Assembly: GCF_000979455.1 (NCBI RefSeq)
Contig: NZ_JJOY01000006.1
Location: forward strand, 1-53,600
From: Methanosarcina sp. 2.H.T.1A.6
Lineage (GTDB): Archaea; Halobacteriota; Methanosarcinia; Methanosarcinales; Methanosarcinaceae
DNA length: 53,600 bases
Reading direction: 5' to 3'
The notes beneath the pieces were generated by a model. That model was not told where the DNA came from. It made no database searches and worked only from the letters and a program-made list of their open reading frames with translations. Positions 1-8,408 of the stretch are shown in pieces (position 1 is the first letter of the stretch; every line of letters starts with the position of its first letter). The position numbers and the translations under genes are program-made.

Positions 1-481
1 GTTATAATAATAATAATAATAATAATAATTAGATCCGAGACAGGGGTATCCGAAAATCACGGAGAAGTAAAGAATGAAGTGGAGAAAAAGTAAAGCTTGG
101 AAGAATACGGAAGGAATTTATTCTTCGGAAAAACCGGAAGTATTGACTTTTACTGTGAGGACTATAATAGCAAGCCTGGATATAGTCTTTTTACAATATC
201 TTAGCTGGTTTTAATTTATTTGATCACTATGTGGGCAGCTGATAAATGAAAGTTCAAAATCTACTTTTTGACTTGTTTTTGACATATTTGAGGTTTTCAT
301 GCAAATTTCGGACCCTGTTCACCTACACCCGTGAATATTTCATTTTCCCTCCTTAAAAGCCTCCTTAAAAATGTCGGGGGCAAGAGCCCTTGCCCTCCAA
401 AATAACAAGAATTCCTTAGTTGTTTCAACTCTTTTAATTTTTATTATTCAGAACTTTCAAAACCCCAAAGGGGGTTTTACT
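1..481. other. Intergenic region with TAA microsatellite and hairpins
   Basis: No gene is visible. The first 30 bases are a run of about nine ATA/TAA triplets, a simple repeat. A G/C hairpin lies at 378-395 (GGGCAAG, loop AGCC, CTTGCCC). A second hairpin at 459-478 directly abuts the stop of the neighbouring minus-strand gene and is listed separately. Confidence 0.6.
459..478 (-). terminator. Hairpin terminator after amidohydrolase gene
   Basis: AAAACCCC and GGGGTTTT form a perfect 8-bp dyad separated by four bases. It starts four bases after the amidohydrolase stop codon. On the minus strand it reads as a GC-rich stem flanked by A/T runs, as in an intrinsic terminator. Function is inferred from position and shape. 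Confidence 0.55.
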
Positions 482-2071
482 TTATCGTAAATATGCCCTC
501 TCCCCCGCTACCCAGGTTTCAGCGACAACGGGAGGGTCTTTTGGATCGAGGCTGCCCTCAAGGATGGCAAGGTCCGCAACCATACCTTTTTTCAGCATTC
601 CGCGTTCATTCTCCTGCCCGCCGGCATAAGCGCCGCCTGCAATGTACATCCAGAGCCACTTCTCAAAAGGAAGCACCTGGTCCGGGAAGATAACATTGTC
701 TGCTCCGTCGCTCATAGTTGATCCCATCACAGAGCCCTTAATCGGGTCACGAGCATCCATGAATCCTCCGGGATCGTCACTGCTGGAAGCTACAGTCACT
801 CCCCCCTTCACAAGGTCACCGTAAGCATACCACTTTCCATCATCCAGCACAACCTGTTTTGTATTTTGAGCCCTGGACAGAAACTGAGGCTGGATGCATG
901 CACATCCTCCCATGGCAGCAAGACGCTTGATCTGCAGCTCGTTTATGAGAGTTACATGTTCCAGGCGCGGGCGCATTTCAAATCCTGCTGGGGCCCTAAG
1001 AGCAGCATTTTCAAATGCCGTAAGTACCGCATCGGTTGTTGCGTTCCCAAATGAGTGGACACATACCCGGAATCCCTTTTCTGTCGCTGCAAAGAGCATT
1101 TCCTCAAAATCATCCCGGTATCTACCGCTGTTTATAGTCTGCCCTCCGATTTTTAGAGAAAAGGCCACTGTTTCTGCTGTTGCACCGTCAGCGAATAATT
1201 TGACAGGGCCCACACGCAGCCTTTCGTCGCCCTTTCCGGTGACCGGCCCCTGAAGCCGATGGTCCAGCCGGTTATCAAGAAGAGTCTCTCCGTGAGGCAT
1301 CATAAGCACCGAGACTGGAAGCCGCCCTTCATCGTGGAGCTTTTTATATGCCGCTTCGGCATCCGGTGTGACACCAGGGTCGTGGACAGCGGTGATGCCG
1401 AACCGGAGAAGATCTTTAGCACGAGCCTCGATGAGTTCTGCAAGTGTATCAGTGTCAGTATCCATCACCAGTTTGAATGCAGGAACCTGAGCAGACTCTA
1501 CAAGCACTCCTGTTGGTGTCCCGTCACTTCCCCGGAGAACAATCCCACAGCGTGGGTCAGGAGTCGAACGGGTGATGCCCAGAAGTTCCAGTGCCCGGGT
1601 ATTTACTACGCTTTGATGGAAGGTGGCCTGGATGAGAAGAACCGGCCTGTCAGAGCTGACCTCATCCAGATCTTTTTTCGTCAGGTCGACCCCGCCAGTT
1701 CTGGCATCGAACCAGCCGAAGCCGACGACCCATCCTTTTCCCGGTTCTTTTCGGGCCTGCCTTCGAATAGCCTCCAGTATTGTTTCCTTTTTCGTTAAGC
1801 CTATCAGGTTTGCCCAGGCAGGGAAAAAGCAGCCAAATGAGGACAGGTGGTTATGGGAATCTATGAAAGCAGGAAGTAAAGCCCGGCCTTTCAGGTCATA
1901 AATTTCTGCATCGGGAAAAGACTTCAGGATACTTATGTCACCAACTGCAGCGATGCGGCCTCCACTGATAACTACGGCCTCCGCATATTTTTGTTCAGAG
2001 TCCATGGTGAGTATCCGGCCGCCTGTGAATGCAATAGTTGAATTGTTTTTTACATCAATGGTGTTTTCCAT
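482..2071 (-). CDS. YtcJ-like amidohydrolase
   Basis: A 529-residue metal-dependent hydrolase of the amidohydrolase superfamily, closest in layout to the YtcJ/exoenzyme-regulatory AepA group, whose members hydrolyse amide or related C-N bonds; the substrate cannot be read from sequence. Metal-site residues are in the expected order: DSHNH (His73, His75) after the first beta segment, Lys291 in GPVKLFADG, His339 in VCVHS, His372 in LEHV and Asp432 in SSSDDPGG. Length is normal for the family and the N-terminal beta-sandwich half is present. There is no signal peptide, so it is probably cytoplasmic. It is followed at once by a hairpin terminator and lies about 100 bp downstream of a co-oriented methyltransferase gene. 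It looks intact. Confidence 0.85.
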   Translation of the reverse strand: MENTIDVKNNSTIAFTGGRILTMDSEQKYAEAVVISGGRIAAVGDISILKSFPDAEIYDLKGRALLPAFIDSHNHLSSFGCFFPAWANLIGLTKKETILEAIRRQARKEPGKGWVVGFGWFDARTGGVDLTKKDLDEVSSDRPVLLIQATFHQSVVNTRALELLGITRSTPDPRCGIVLRGSDGTPTGVLVESAQVPAFKLVMDTDTDTLAELIEARAKDLLRFGITAVHDPGVTPDAEAAYKKLHDEGRLPVSVLMMPHGETLLDNRLDHRLQGPVTGKGDERLRVGPVKLFADGATAETVAFSLKIGGQTINSGRYRDDFEEMLFAATEKGFRVCVHSFGNATTDAVLTAFENAALRAPAGFEMRPRLEHVTLINELQIKRLAAMGGCACIQPQFLSRAQNTKQVVLDDGKWYAYGDLVKGGVTVASSSDDPGGFMDARDPIKGSVMGSTMSDGADNVIFPDQVLPFEKWLWMYIAGGAYAGGQENERGMLKKGMVADLAILEGSLDPKDPPVVAETWVAGERAYLR

Positions 2072-2118
2072 AATTCATCTCCTATAGGTCTCATTTTTTA
2101 TTGTTTACAGATCCAGCA

Positions 2119-2172
2119 ACAGATGATTTGGTCTTAACAGATGATTTGGTCTTAACAGATGATTGGGTCTTA
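2119..2172. repeat. Three 18-bp tandem repeats
   Basis: ACAGATGATTTGGTCTTA occurs three times head to tail (2119-2136, 2137-2154, 2155-2172). The third copy has one mismatch and contains the stop codon of the upstream methyltransferase gene. The array probably arose by slippage duplication of the gene's 3' end. Confidence 0.85.
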
Positions 2173-3105
2173 CTTCACTACTGCATGGGCGAAATATGAC
2201 AGGCAGCATACTGGCCGGTTTTCATTGACCTCATGGAAATAGGCTTTTTTATAATCCTCACTGGTTACGTTGCAAACATGGGAAAACCCTTGCCGGGCAA
2301 GGAATGACTCTAACATTCCTTCCTTGATGCCGAATTTATAAGGCTCTCCCTGTTTCGCCATGTCTTTTGTAGCATTCTTAATTTCATTCTGATCGCATGC
2401 CTTACACTGCACGCCGCATATTCCATCTGTCCTGTCAATACTGGATTCGTGGACATAATCGAAGATGATGGCACTCCCTATGCCCGAATTTTTTGCAATA
2501 AAGGACAGCATCTCTTCAACGGCTTTCGGCGGAAGGTAGTAGATTAGCCCTTCCATTATGAAAACGGTCTTCTGCGACCTTTCGTATCCGTATTCTATCA
2601 GCCGTTGGCCAAAATCTTCGGTCTCAAAATCAACCGAAACATACTCTACATGATCCGGAAGCGAGCCGAAAATATCTTTAATCTTCTCCATTTTCACGCT
2701 TTGAGTTCCTGGATGGTCTACCTCAAAAACCCTTACATTACCTCTGAGCCCTTCGATTCTGTATGCCCGGGTATCGAACCCTGCACCCAGGATGACAAGC
2801 TGGTGAAGTCCTTCATCAATAGACCTTTTTACAAAATCATCAAAATATCTGACTCTTGCTGAAAGTGAGTTGTGAACTCCGGGGAACGGGGTTCTGGAGG
2901 GGTCACGAGCTGCCATTTCCATGAACATCAAATATTGCTGACTAAGAAATCTAACAGCGTATGGGTCATAACAGACGCGTTCGCCTTCTGGCTTGAGTGA
3001 TTCGAGGGCTCTGACGAACGCCACGTTTTCGGCTGTAGTACTTGATCCTTTTTTCTTCTTGCCAGTTTCAAAAGTTTTGTTTTCGGTGTTGTCCGGTTTT
3101 TCCAT
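2170..3105 (-). CDS. SAM-dependent methyltransferase, TIGR00027/LCM-like
   Basis: A 311-residue class I methyltransferase of the leucine-carboxyl-methyltransferase-like group (TIGR00027). The SAM-binding glycine loop LGAGFDTRAYR is at residues 106-116, followed by the acidic ExDHP motif (128-132) that normally holds the SAM ribose, and the family motif EGLIYYLPP. The N terminus is Lys-rich and low complexity. The natural substrate of this group is generally unknown. It is divergent from the TetR gene at 3305, with a dyad between the two starts, so control by that regulator is likely. The last codon lies inside an 18-bp tandem repeat. Confidence 0.82.
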   Translation of the reverse strand: MEKPDNTENKTFETGKKKKGSSTTAENVAFVRALESLKPEGERVCYDPYAVRFLSQQYLMFMEMAARDPSRTPFPGVHNSLSARVRYFDDFVKRSIDEGLHQLVILGAGFDTRAYRIEGLRGNVRVFEVDHPGTQSVKMEKIKDIFGSLPDHVEYVSVDFETEDFGQRLIEYGYERSQKTVFIMEGLIYYLPPKAVEEMLSFIAKNSGIGSAIIFDYVHESSIDRTDGICGVQCKACDQNEIKNATKDMAKQGEPYKFGIKEGMLESFLARQGFSHVCNVTSEDYKKAYFHEVNENRPVCCLSYFAHAVVK

Positions 3106-3224
3106 AATATCTCATCCTTCAGAACCTGCTTCTTCTTCGTTTCTTGGTCCTGATTTCCTAATTTTTTCTAACTTTTTCATCATAGTTGACCGGTCCATAC
3201 TGTCAATTGTACTCAATAGTAATT

Positions 3225-3246
3225 AAAGTTACTGATTGGTAACTTT
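3225..3246. promoter_or_regulatory. Candidate TetR operator between divergent genes
   Basis: AAAGTTAC and GTAACTTT form a perfect 8-bp inverted repeat with a 6-bp spacer. A related half-site, GGTAAGTT, follows at about 3258. The dyad sits between the methyltransferase (start 3105) and the TetR-type gene (start about 3305), as expected of a TetR operator controlling both. Confidence 0.55.
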
Positions 3247-3304
3247 AGTACTCCATCGGTAAGTTATATATGAGTTGAAACTAAAGTTTGAAACGGTGAT
3301 TGTG

Positions 3305-3967
3305 TTGTCGAAAATGCTTCCTGAGTACAGGGAAGAAGCAAAAAAAAGAATTGTTGAAGCAGGGCTGGAGGTAATGTATGAGAAAGGATACTGTAACACC
3401 ACAATGGAAGATATCGCCCGCCGCCTTGATGTCAGCAAACCCGCTCTTTACCGCTATTTTAAGAATAAGGATGAACTGGTTATAGAAAGTGCAAATTACC
3501 TTCAGAAACAATACCGTGGAATAAAAACAACCCGAAACTCCGATACATGTCCGGTTGACACATGGATAGAAATTTTTGACCAGGTAATGTCACCTGACAT
3601 TAAAGTACAGGCACTATACCTGGAAATCCTCGGGATGACAGCACACAAACCTGAAGTCCAGAAAAGGTCGATCGAAGGCATGAAGCGCGGAATTGATGAG
3701 CCAGCCCGGGAAATCGCAGAACAACAACAGAAAGGCATTATCCCGTCCGGGACCGATCCGCGTACCATTGCAGTTGCTCTCGTGTCGTTATTCAATGGAA
3801 TGAGGGTTATGATTCTTCTTGGAGTTGATTGGGAAGAGGCCCGTTCTCGCTGGATCGAGATAGTCCTGAATTTATTCGGGATAACGGGAGAGAGAAAACA
3901 GGCAGAGTGTCCCAGGGATTGTAAACGATTTGAGGACTGCCATAGTGTTTCAGGAAGTTCTAGGTAA
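3305..3967 (+). CDS. TetR-family transcriptional regulator
   Basis: A DNA-binding repressor with the typical N-terminal TetR helix-turn-helix: an AKKRIVEAGLEVMYEKGY helix, then TMEDIARRLDVSKPALYRYF for the recognition unit. The C-terminal half should bind a ligand. The frame opens at TTG 3275, but TTG 3305 is preferred because a GGTGA sequence lies five bases upstream and the protein then begins just before the conserved helix; ATG 3314 is also possible. The C terminus is Cys-rich (CPRDCKRFEDC), which is unusual and could bind a metal. It is divergent from a methyltransferase and is probably its regulator. Confidence 0.82.
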   Translation: MSKMLPEYREEAKKRIVEAGLEVMYEKGYCNTTMEDIARRLDVSKPALYRYFKNKDELVIESANYLQKQYRGIKTTRNSDTCPVDTWIEIFDQVMSPDIKVQALYLEILGMTAHKPEVQKRSIEGMKRGIDEPAREIAEQQQKGIIPSGTDPRTIAVALVSLFNGMRVMILLGVDWEEARSRWIEIVLNLFGITGERKQAECPRDCKRFEDCHSVSGSSR

Positions 3968-4014
3968 AATTGAAAACAGGAAAAAAAGAGTGGGATTTGG
4001 AACAATTCGTTTAC

Positions 4015-4590
4015 TTAAGTGGCTTCACCGGAAAAACCAGGCTTCAAAAGTACTGCTCTGTCGAAAGAAATCCCGGGTTTAGAAACCTGTTCCAGGCCTA
4101 CGGATCTTGCAACTTCCAGGGTGCTGTCAAAGTCGGATTTTGAGACGTGGAATTTTGGCTCGACTATCAAAAATCTGCCATCGGGCTTGAGATGGGAAGC
4201 GACTTCGCCCAAAAAACTCTTTTTATCCGGAACCTCGTGAACCATGTAAAAAGCAAGGGCAAAATCTACCATCTCGGAGATACCTAACTTTTCCGGTTGG
4301 GCTTTATGAAGGACTATTCGAGAATTAAGCCCCTTAAGCTCGCTTTTATTTTTTAAAATCTGAAGCATCTCATCCTGAACATCCACTGAGATGACCCTTC
4401 CTTTCTCACCTACCAGCTTTGCCATTGGCAGGGAAAAGAAGCCAGGCCCACAGCCCAAATCCAAAACAGTCTGGCCTTCTTTTACATAATCTCTAACAAT
4501 TTTGTAAGGGTTTTGCAAAAGCCTGCGAACCCAGTTGTCAAGAGTCCATGCCCTCTGATAGGGGCATACATCCGTAGATTTGTTCGCCAT
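4015..4590 (-). CDS. Class I SAM methyltransferase
   Basis: A 191-residue methyltransferase of the UbiE/Methyltransf_11 type. Motif I is VLDLGCGPG at residues 42-50, followed by an acidic ISVDVQ motif and a post-motif FLIVEPKFHVS. The substrate is unknown. The start ATG has a good ribosome site (GGAGGAAG). About 80 bp upstream lies ATTGACTGACTGTCAAT, identical to the site in front of the adjacent TetR gene, so this gene is probably the regulator's target. Length is short but complete for a minimal Rossmann methyltransferase. Confidence 0.8.
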   Translation of the reverse strand: MANKSTDVCPYQRAWTLDNWVRRLLQNPYKIVRDYVKEGQTVLDLGCGPGFFSLPMAKLVGEKGRVISVDVQDEMLQILKNKSELKGLNSRIVLHKAQPEKLGISEMVDFALAFYMVHEVPDKKSFLGEVASHLKPDGRFLIVEPKFHVSKSDFDSTLEVARSVGLEQVSKPGISFDRAVLLKPGFSGEAT

Positions 4591-4669
4591 ATTTCTTCCT
4601 CCTTTTATTTTTTAATTCAGTTTTATTTTACGCCTTATGTGATTAAACTGACAGATTATGCTACTTTTT

Positions 4670-4686
4670 ATTGACTGACTGTCAAT
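4670..4686. promoter_or_regulatory. TetR operator copy 1 (methyltransferase promoter)
   Basis: ATTGACTGACTGTCAAT is a palindrome (arms ATTGAC/GTCAAT around TGACT) upstream of the methyltransferase gene. The same 17 bases recur at 5352-5368 in front of the TetR gene. Confidence 0.7.
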
Positions 4687-4730
4687 CAGATACTGGCTCA
4701 GATAAATTATTATTAAGATATCAACTAAAA

Positions 4731-5336
4731 TTAGATTTCCAGGTGGAACCTATAATCAGTGACCCCAAGAACCCTGGATGTTATATCTTCTAAAGCAGTG
4801 TGCATTCTCTCACGGGATTCATGATCCCATGAGAAATTATGAGAAAGATAAAGCGTCGAGGCTATCAAAAATCCAAAAGATTCATCAGGGTATTCTGTTT
4901 TAAAAACTCCTTCTGCAATACCTTTTGATAGTATCTCAGTTACAATGGGCGACATCCCCTCTTCAAGTGCTTTCTCCACTTTCTGGTGAAGCAAATGGTT
5001 TCCTTTTTGATGCATTAGCTTCATAATGCCCAGGTCGGAATCGTTAGCTTTTAAAATGCCGTTCAGTATGGAGTTCACCTTTGTTGCGGGACCCTCATTG
5101 CCTTTTGCTATATTTCGTACGTCTTCAACATACGGGGCTACAACCTTTTTAGCTACTGCTTCCAGAATATCTTCCTTGGATTTGAAATAATGGTAAAACG
5201 TTCCCTGACCAACCTTAACCTTTTTGACGATCTCACTGACTGCCGTGTCCTCATAGCCCTTTTTTGCAAAAAGGCTCTCAGCTGCTTCAATCAGTTCCAA
5301 TCTTCTCTCCGCAGGGTCTTTGACTATTCTGGTCAT
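4731..5336 (-). CDS. TetR-family transcriptional regulator
   Basis: A 201-residue TetR-type repressor: the N-terminal region has RRLELIEAAESLFAKKGYED and the helix-turn-helix TAVSEIVKKVKVGQGTFYHYF, and the all-helical C-terminal ligand domain follows. The start ATG is preceded by GAGGATG at normal spacing. A 17-bp palindrome just upstream of its start is repeated exactly upstream of the next gene downstream, a methyltransferase. This pattern indicates autoregulation and co-regulation of a two-gene unit with separate promoters. The ligand is unknown. Confidence 0.85.
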   Translation of the reverse strand: MTRIVKDPAERRLELIEAAESLFAKKGYEDTAVSEIVKKVKVGQGTFYHYFKSKEDILEAVAKKVVAPYVEDVRNIAKGNEGPATKVNSILNGILKANDSDLGIMKLMHQKGNHLLHQKVEKALEEGMSPIVTEILSKGIAEGVFKTEYPDESFGFLIASTLYLSHNFSWDHESRERMHTALEDITSRVLGVTDYRFHLEI

Positions 5337-5351
5337 CGCTTACATCCTCTT

Positions 5352-5368
5352 ATTGACTGACTGTCAAT
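5352..5368. promoter_or_regulatory. TetR operator copy 2 (autoregulatory)
   Basis: A second exact copy of ATTGACTGACTGTCAAT, ending about 15 bp upstream of the TetR start codon at 5336. Confidence 0.7.
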
Positions 5369-5423
5369 CAATAGAAGTACTCCATCACATAAGAGTGTTT
5401 TGGGAATTATCCCGCTTAATTAA

Positions 5424-5576
5424 CCAGGCATCAGACTTGCCATCCGAACCTTTACCATATAATCTGTTGTACCTGCAACTATACCCGCCGTCCGAAGTCT
5501 ATTCAACACATCTAAAATAATCATAATCATCTCTGCCAAAAGACCTGTTCCATTGTTCTGCAGGTGCTGCTGTTTT
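5424..5576 (-). pseudogene. Remnant of a TSDGGY-repeat secreted protein gene
   Basis: This stretch is closely similar to the 5' part of the complete gene nearby (compare 6930-7080). Reading the minus strand gives NRSFG, a degraded acidic stretch, TSDGGY and KGSDGKSDAWLI, but with a frame break and stop codons. It lacks the signal peptide and most repeats. It is a decayed paralogue or the scar of a duplication. The rest of 5577-5983 has no credible gene, only a hairpin repeat at 5648-5680. Confidence 0.7.
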
Positions 5577-5647
5577 GGATAGAAACCAGTAACCTGCAAA
5601 TGCTTCCCTCTTTCCCGAAAACCGTTCTGTCCTGAAGAGAGATAGAA

Positions 5648-5680
5648 AAGCCTCCGCCAGCTTGCCTGGCGGCCCTGCAC
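5648..5680. repeat. Interspersed GC hairpin repeat, copy 1
   Basis: Contains CCGCCAG and CTGGCGG arms around a 5-base loop. On the minus strand it reads GGGCCGCCAG-GCAAG-CTGGCGGAGGC. Nearly the same about 30 bases, including a flanking TTTTGTG, occur on the plus strand at 36591-36624. It is much more GC-rich than its surroundings. Confidence 0.65.
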
Positions 5681-5983
5681 AAAAGAAATTAAGATAAAAA
5701 AGATTGGAACTGCAACTAAATTTTAATATTAATTCTGTTTTTAAGATTGAGCAAAACAGCCTTCAGCTCTTCAGATAATGCTTTTACTTTCTACTCATCT
5801 TTTATTTTCATTTTGGAAAAGCCGGACTGCGTCCGGGACAAGAACGACGCGGGAAGGCTATTCCGGTTAATTCGGCTTGAGTTAAGTAATTTTGCAGGAG
5901 GTGTCAAGGGGGGTAGTAATCGATCAAGATCTGAAAGTAAAGGTGTGAGGGGAAATAGCCCCTTTTATTGAATCCCGCATGTA

Positions 5984-7159
5984 TCAATCCCGCTGGAAAA
6001 TACCGTAGATGGAATTTAGTATATGAATGAAAACACTTTCAGATATATTATCAGATTCAATTTCAGACATGTTATCAGATTCAATTAACGGTTCTTCATT
6101 CTCGGCATTCCTTCCATCACCTTCCAGCTTAACCAACCATGCATTATCATTTTTAACTCCCGCGGCTACGTACCCGCCATCTGAAGTCTCCTGGACGGAA
6201 TAGAGCGTACAATTTGAAAACTCTTTTAACCATTCTTGATTACCGTCGCTGTCCGTTTTGAGTATGAACGCAGAACCGTCTATAACGAAAGACAAAGAAT
6301 CGTTATACCTTCCTGTCACCACATAACCATTGTCTGAAGTCACCGAAATAGAGATTCCAACATCATCCTTTGTTCCGCCAAAGGTCTTATTCCACTGCTC
6401 CTGACCGGATTCATCGGTCTTGATGAGCCAGATATCATAACTGTTTGATTCTTTTGACCTGGTTGTGCTGGCAATTACATATCCACCCTCAGAAGTCTGC
6501 TTAACAGAATTTGGATCTAATGTTTCAAGACTCTGGTTTTTGCCAAAGGTACTATTCCATTGCTGATTGCCGTTTACATCATATTTAGTTATCCTGATAT
6601 CATAATCAACTAGAAGAGAAGCGAAATAACTTCCTATTTCATGTACAATCGTATCTCCAATTATGTATCCCCCATCAGAGGTACGTTCGGCCTTGTATCG
6701 GAGGTAATCCTCGTGAGTGATTTCATCAGACACCTTGTTCCACATCTCATTTCCGTTCCTGTCAGTCCTGATCAGCCAGGGCTCGGCATAACCGGAAGGA
6801 AATGTATAACCTGATAACACATAACCTCCATCTGAGGTTTGCCGGGTAAAGTACCCCTCATCAAAATACGTTCCCCCGAAAGTCTTATTCCACTGCAGAT
6901 TCCCCTTATTGTCAACCTTGATAAGCCAGGCATCAGGATAGCCTTTTGTCCCTTTGCCGTATGAATATGTTATACCTGCAACTATGTACCCGCCATCCGA
7001 AGTCTGTTCAACACACCAGGAACTATCTTCATCATCTCCACCAAAAGACCTGTTCCATTGTTCTGCAGGTGCTTCTGAAGCTGCTGCATTTGATGCCTGT
7101 AAAAAAAGAATTAAAACAAGAAAAATCTGGAACATTTTATACTCAGTCTTCTTAATCAC
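5984..7159 (-). CDS. Secreted TSDGGY-repeat (propeller-like) protein
   Basis: A 391-residue exported protein. The N terminus (positively charged KKTEYK, hydrophobic IFLVLILFLQ, then ASNAAASEA) is a signal peptide. The mature part has about six repeats of 45-60 residues, each with a core like QTSDGGYIVAG followed by WLIKTDxxGNxxWNKTFGG. This is a beta-strand repeat common in Methanosarcina surface proteins and likely forms a propeller. The C terminus is a short acidic linker and a weak hydrophobic end. The GTG start has a GAGGTGAT ribosome site. Function is unknown; an envelope role is an inference. A degraded copy of its 5' part lies at 5424-5576. Confidence 0.75.
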   Translation of the reverse strand: MIKKTEYKMFQIFLVLILFLQASNAAASEAPAEQWNRSFGGDDEDSSWCVEQTSDGGYIVAGITYSYGKGTKGYPDAWLIKVDNKGNLQWNKTFGGTYFDEGYFTRQTSDGGYVLSGYTFPSGYAEPWLIRTDRNGNEMWNKVSDEITHEDYLRYKAERTSDGGYIIGDTIVHEIGSYFASLLVDYDIRITKYDVNGNQQWNSTFGKNQSLETLDPNSVKQTSEGGYVIASTTRSKESNSYDIWLIKTDESGQEQWNKTFGGTKDDVGISISVTSDNGYVVTGRYNDSLSFVIDGSAFILKTDSDGNQEWLKEFSNCTLYSVQETSDGGYVAAGVKNDNAWLVKLEGDGRNAENEEPLIESDNMSEIESDNISESVFIHILNSIYGIFQRD

Positions 7160-7512
7160 TCTATCACCTCTAAAACACGGTGTTTATTCAGCACTCAATG
7201 AAACAGAACATAGCTCTTTTGTAAACTCCTCGCATACAGCACTCTGAAGAGTTACTTTGATAAGCTCAAATAAAGTCTGGTTAGTTCGCCTGAACTCCAT
7301 AGACAGCTTTAGGATAACTCATTATAAATTTTCCTGCCAGAGTCTCTAACAATCAAAGACACAGGAGGGATTATGGGGTTGAAAAGGAGATTAAAAAGCC
7401 AGTTTGAGAATTTGGCTGGAAAAACCTATAACTATTTATCTTGAAGTCGTCAACTTACGATAAATATGTTAAGTCAAACCTGATTTTAACTCCATAAATA
7501 GGGGGCTAAACC
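7160..7512. other. Intergenic region, no gene seen
   Basis: AT-rich spacer between divergent genes for two exported proteins. It should hold both promoters; CATTATAAATTTTC near 7319 could be a TATA element. I see no other structure. Confidence 0.4.
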
Positions 7513-8295
7513 GTGAGAAATATTATAAAATATGGAATTTTTTTGGTTGGGGCTCTTTCTTTGCTGACGTTAAATGCTTTAGCGCTGTCCAATCCTTCAA
7601 ACGATAATACTGAACTCGAAAATAATAGTAATGAAGCCATTGGTATTGACATATGCATAGACTTCATACCATACACCCATGAAGAATTAAGAGACAAATC
7701 CGATACTATTGTAATAGGTACAGTTAAAGAAATACTTCCACCCAGGTGGAATACCATAGACGGAAAAAAGCCAAAGAAATTACTTAAAAAACTTGAATAT
7801 CCTGACGACATCATTTACACTGACATCGTCATAAGTATTGATGAATACCTGAAAAACCCGTTATCGTCCAGAGAGCTTATTGTAAGAGTCACCGGTGGGA
7901 CGGTTGGGGATTTTAGCATGACTACAGACGCCGATCCAAGCTTCAATGCTGGTGAAAAAGTTTTGCTCTATTTGAGAAAAGATACTAATCCGAATACAAA
8001 GGATATTGGTCATGAACATTTCATAGTTACAGATTTTTACCGCGGTAAATATACATTAACCGGCGATGGGAAAGCTATAACCCATGATGAAACTGTTACT
8101 CTGGACAAACTTTTGAGTACAATTAATCAAACTGATAATAACACAAATAATACCGAAGCATCAGATAATACAGAAACAGTAGGTAAGCAAGAAGGATTCA
8201 GTTCTACTATTGAATCAAAAAGAATTCCTTTCATAAGCTTCTTCTGGATGCTTGCAGCAGTGCTTGCAGCAGTTCTGATTGTAAAACACAGGTAG
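7513..8295 (+). CDS. Secreted, C-terminally membrane-anchored protein
   Basis: A 260-residue protein of unknown function. Residues 1-26 form a signal peptide (RNIIKY, then GIFLVGALSLLTLNALALS). Residues about 240-257 (FFWMLAAVLAAVLIV) followed by KHR form a C-terminal membrane anchor, so the bulk lies outside the cell. The central part (EELRDKSDTIVIGTVKEILP ... VTGGTVGDF ... GEKVLLYLRKD) is beta-rich and resembles the small extracellular domain seen in many archaeal and bacterial secreted proteins of unknown role. A Thr/Asn-rich linker precedes the anchor. It starts at GTG behind a GGGGG tract. No partner is evident. Confidence 0.7.
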   Translation: MRNIIKYGIFLVGALSLLTLNALALSNPSNDNTELENNSNEAIGIDICIDFIPYTHEELRDKSDTIVIGTVKEILPPRWNTIDGKKPKKLLKKLEYPDDIIYTDIVISIDEYLKNPLSSRELIVRVTGGTVGDFSMTTDADPSFNAGEKVLLYLRKDTNPNTKDIGHEHFIVTDFYRGKYTLTGDGKAITHDETVTLDKLLSTINQTDNNTNNTEASDNTETVGKQEGFSSTIESKRIPFISFFWMLAAVLAAVLIVKHR

Positions 8296-8408
8296 CAATA
8301 AGTTATTTATGATCTTATTAAATGGCTATTCTGCTTCACTTAGAAGTAGCACCTATGAGTTAATTATGAGGTCGGAAGATCAAAACAGTTTGGAGAGGGG
8401 TTAGAAAA

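Noticed and set aside
482-1901. Several plus-strand open frames opposite the amidohydrolase
   Set aside because: They are antisense shadows; the minus-strand protein has all family motifs.
5747-5971. 74-codon open frame between the gene remnant and the repeat-protein gene
   Set aside because: No ribosome site and no coding character; it lies next to decayed sequence.
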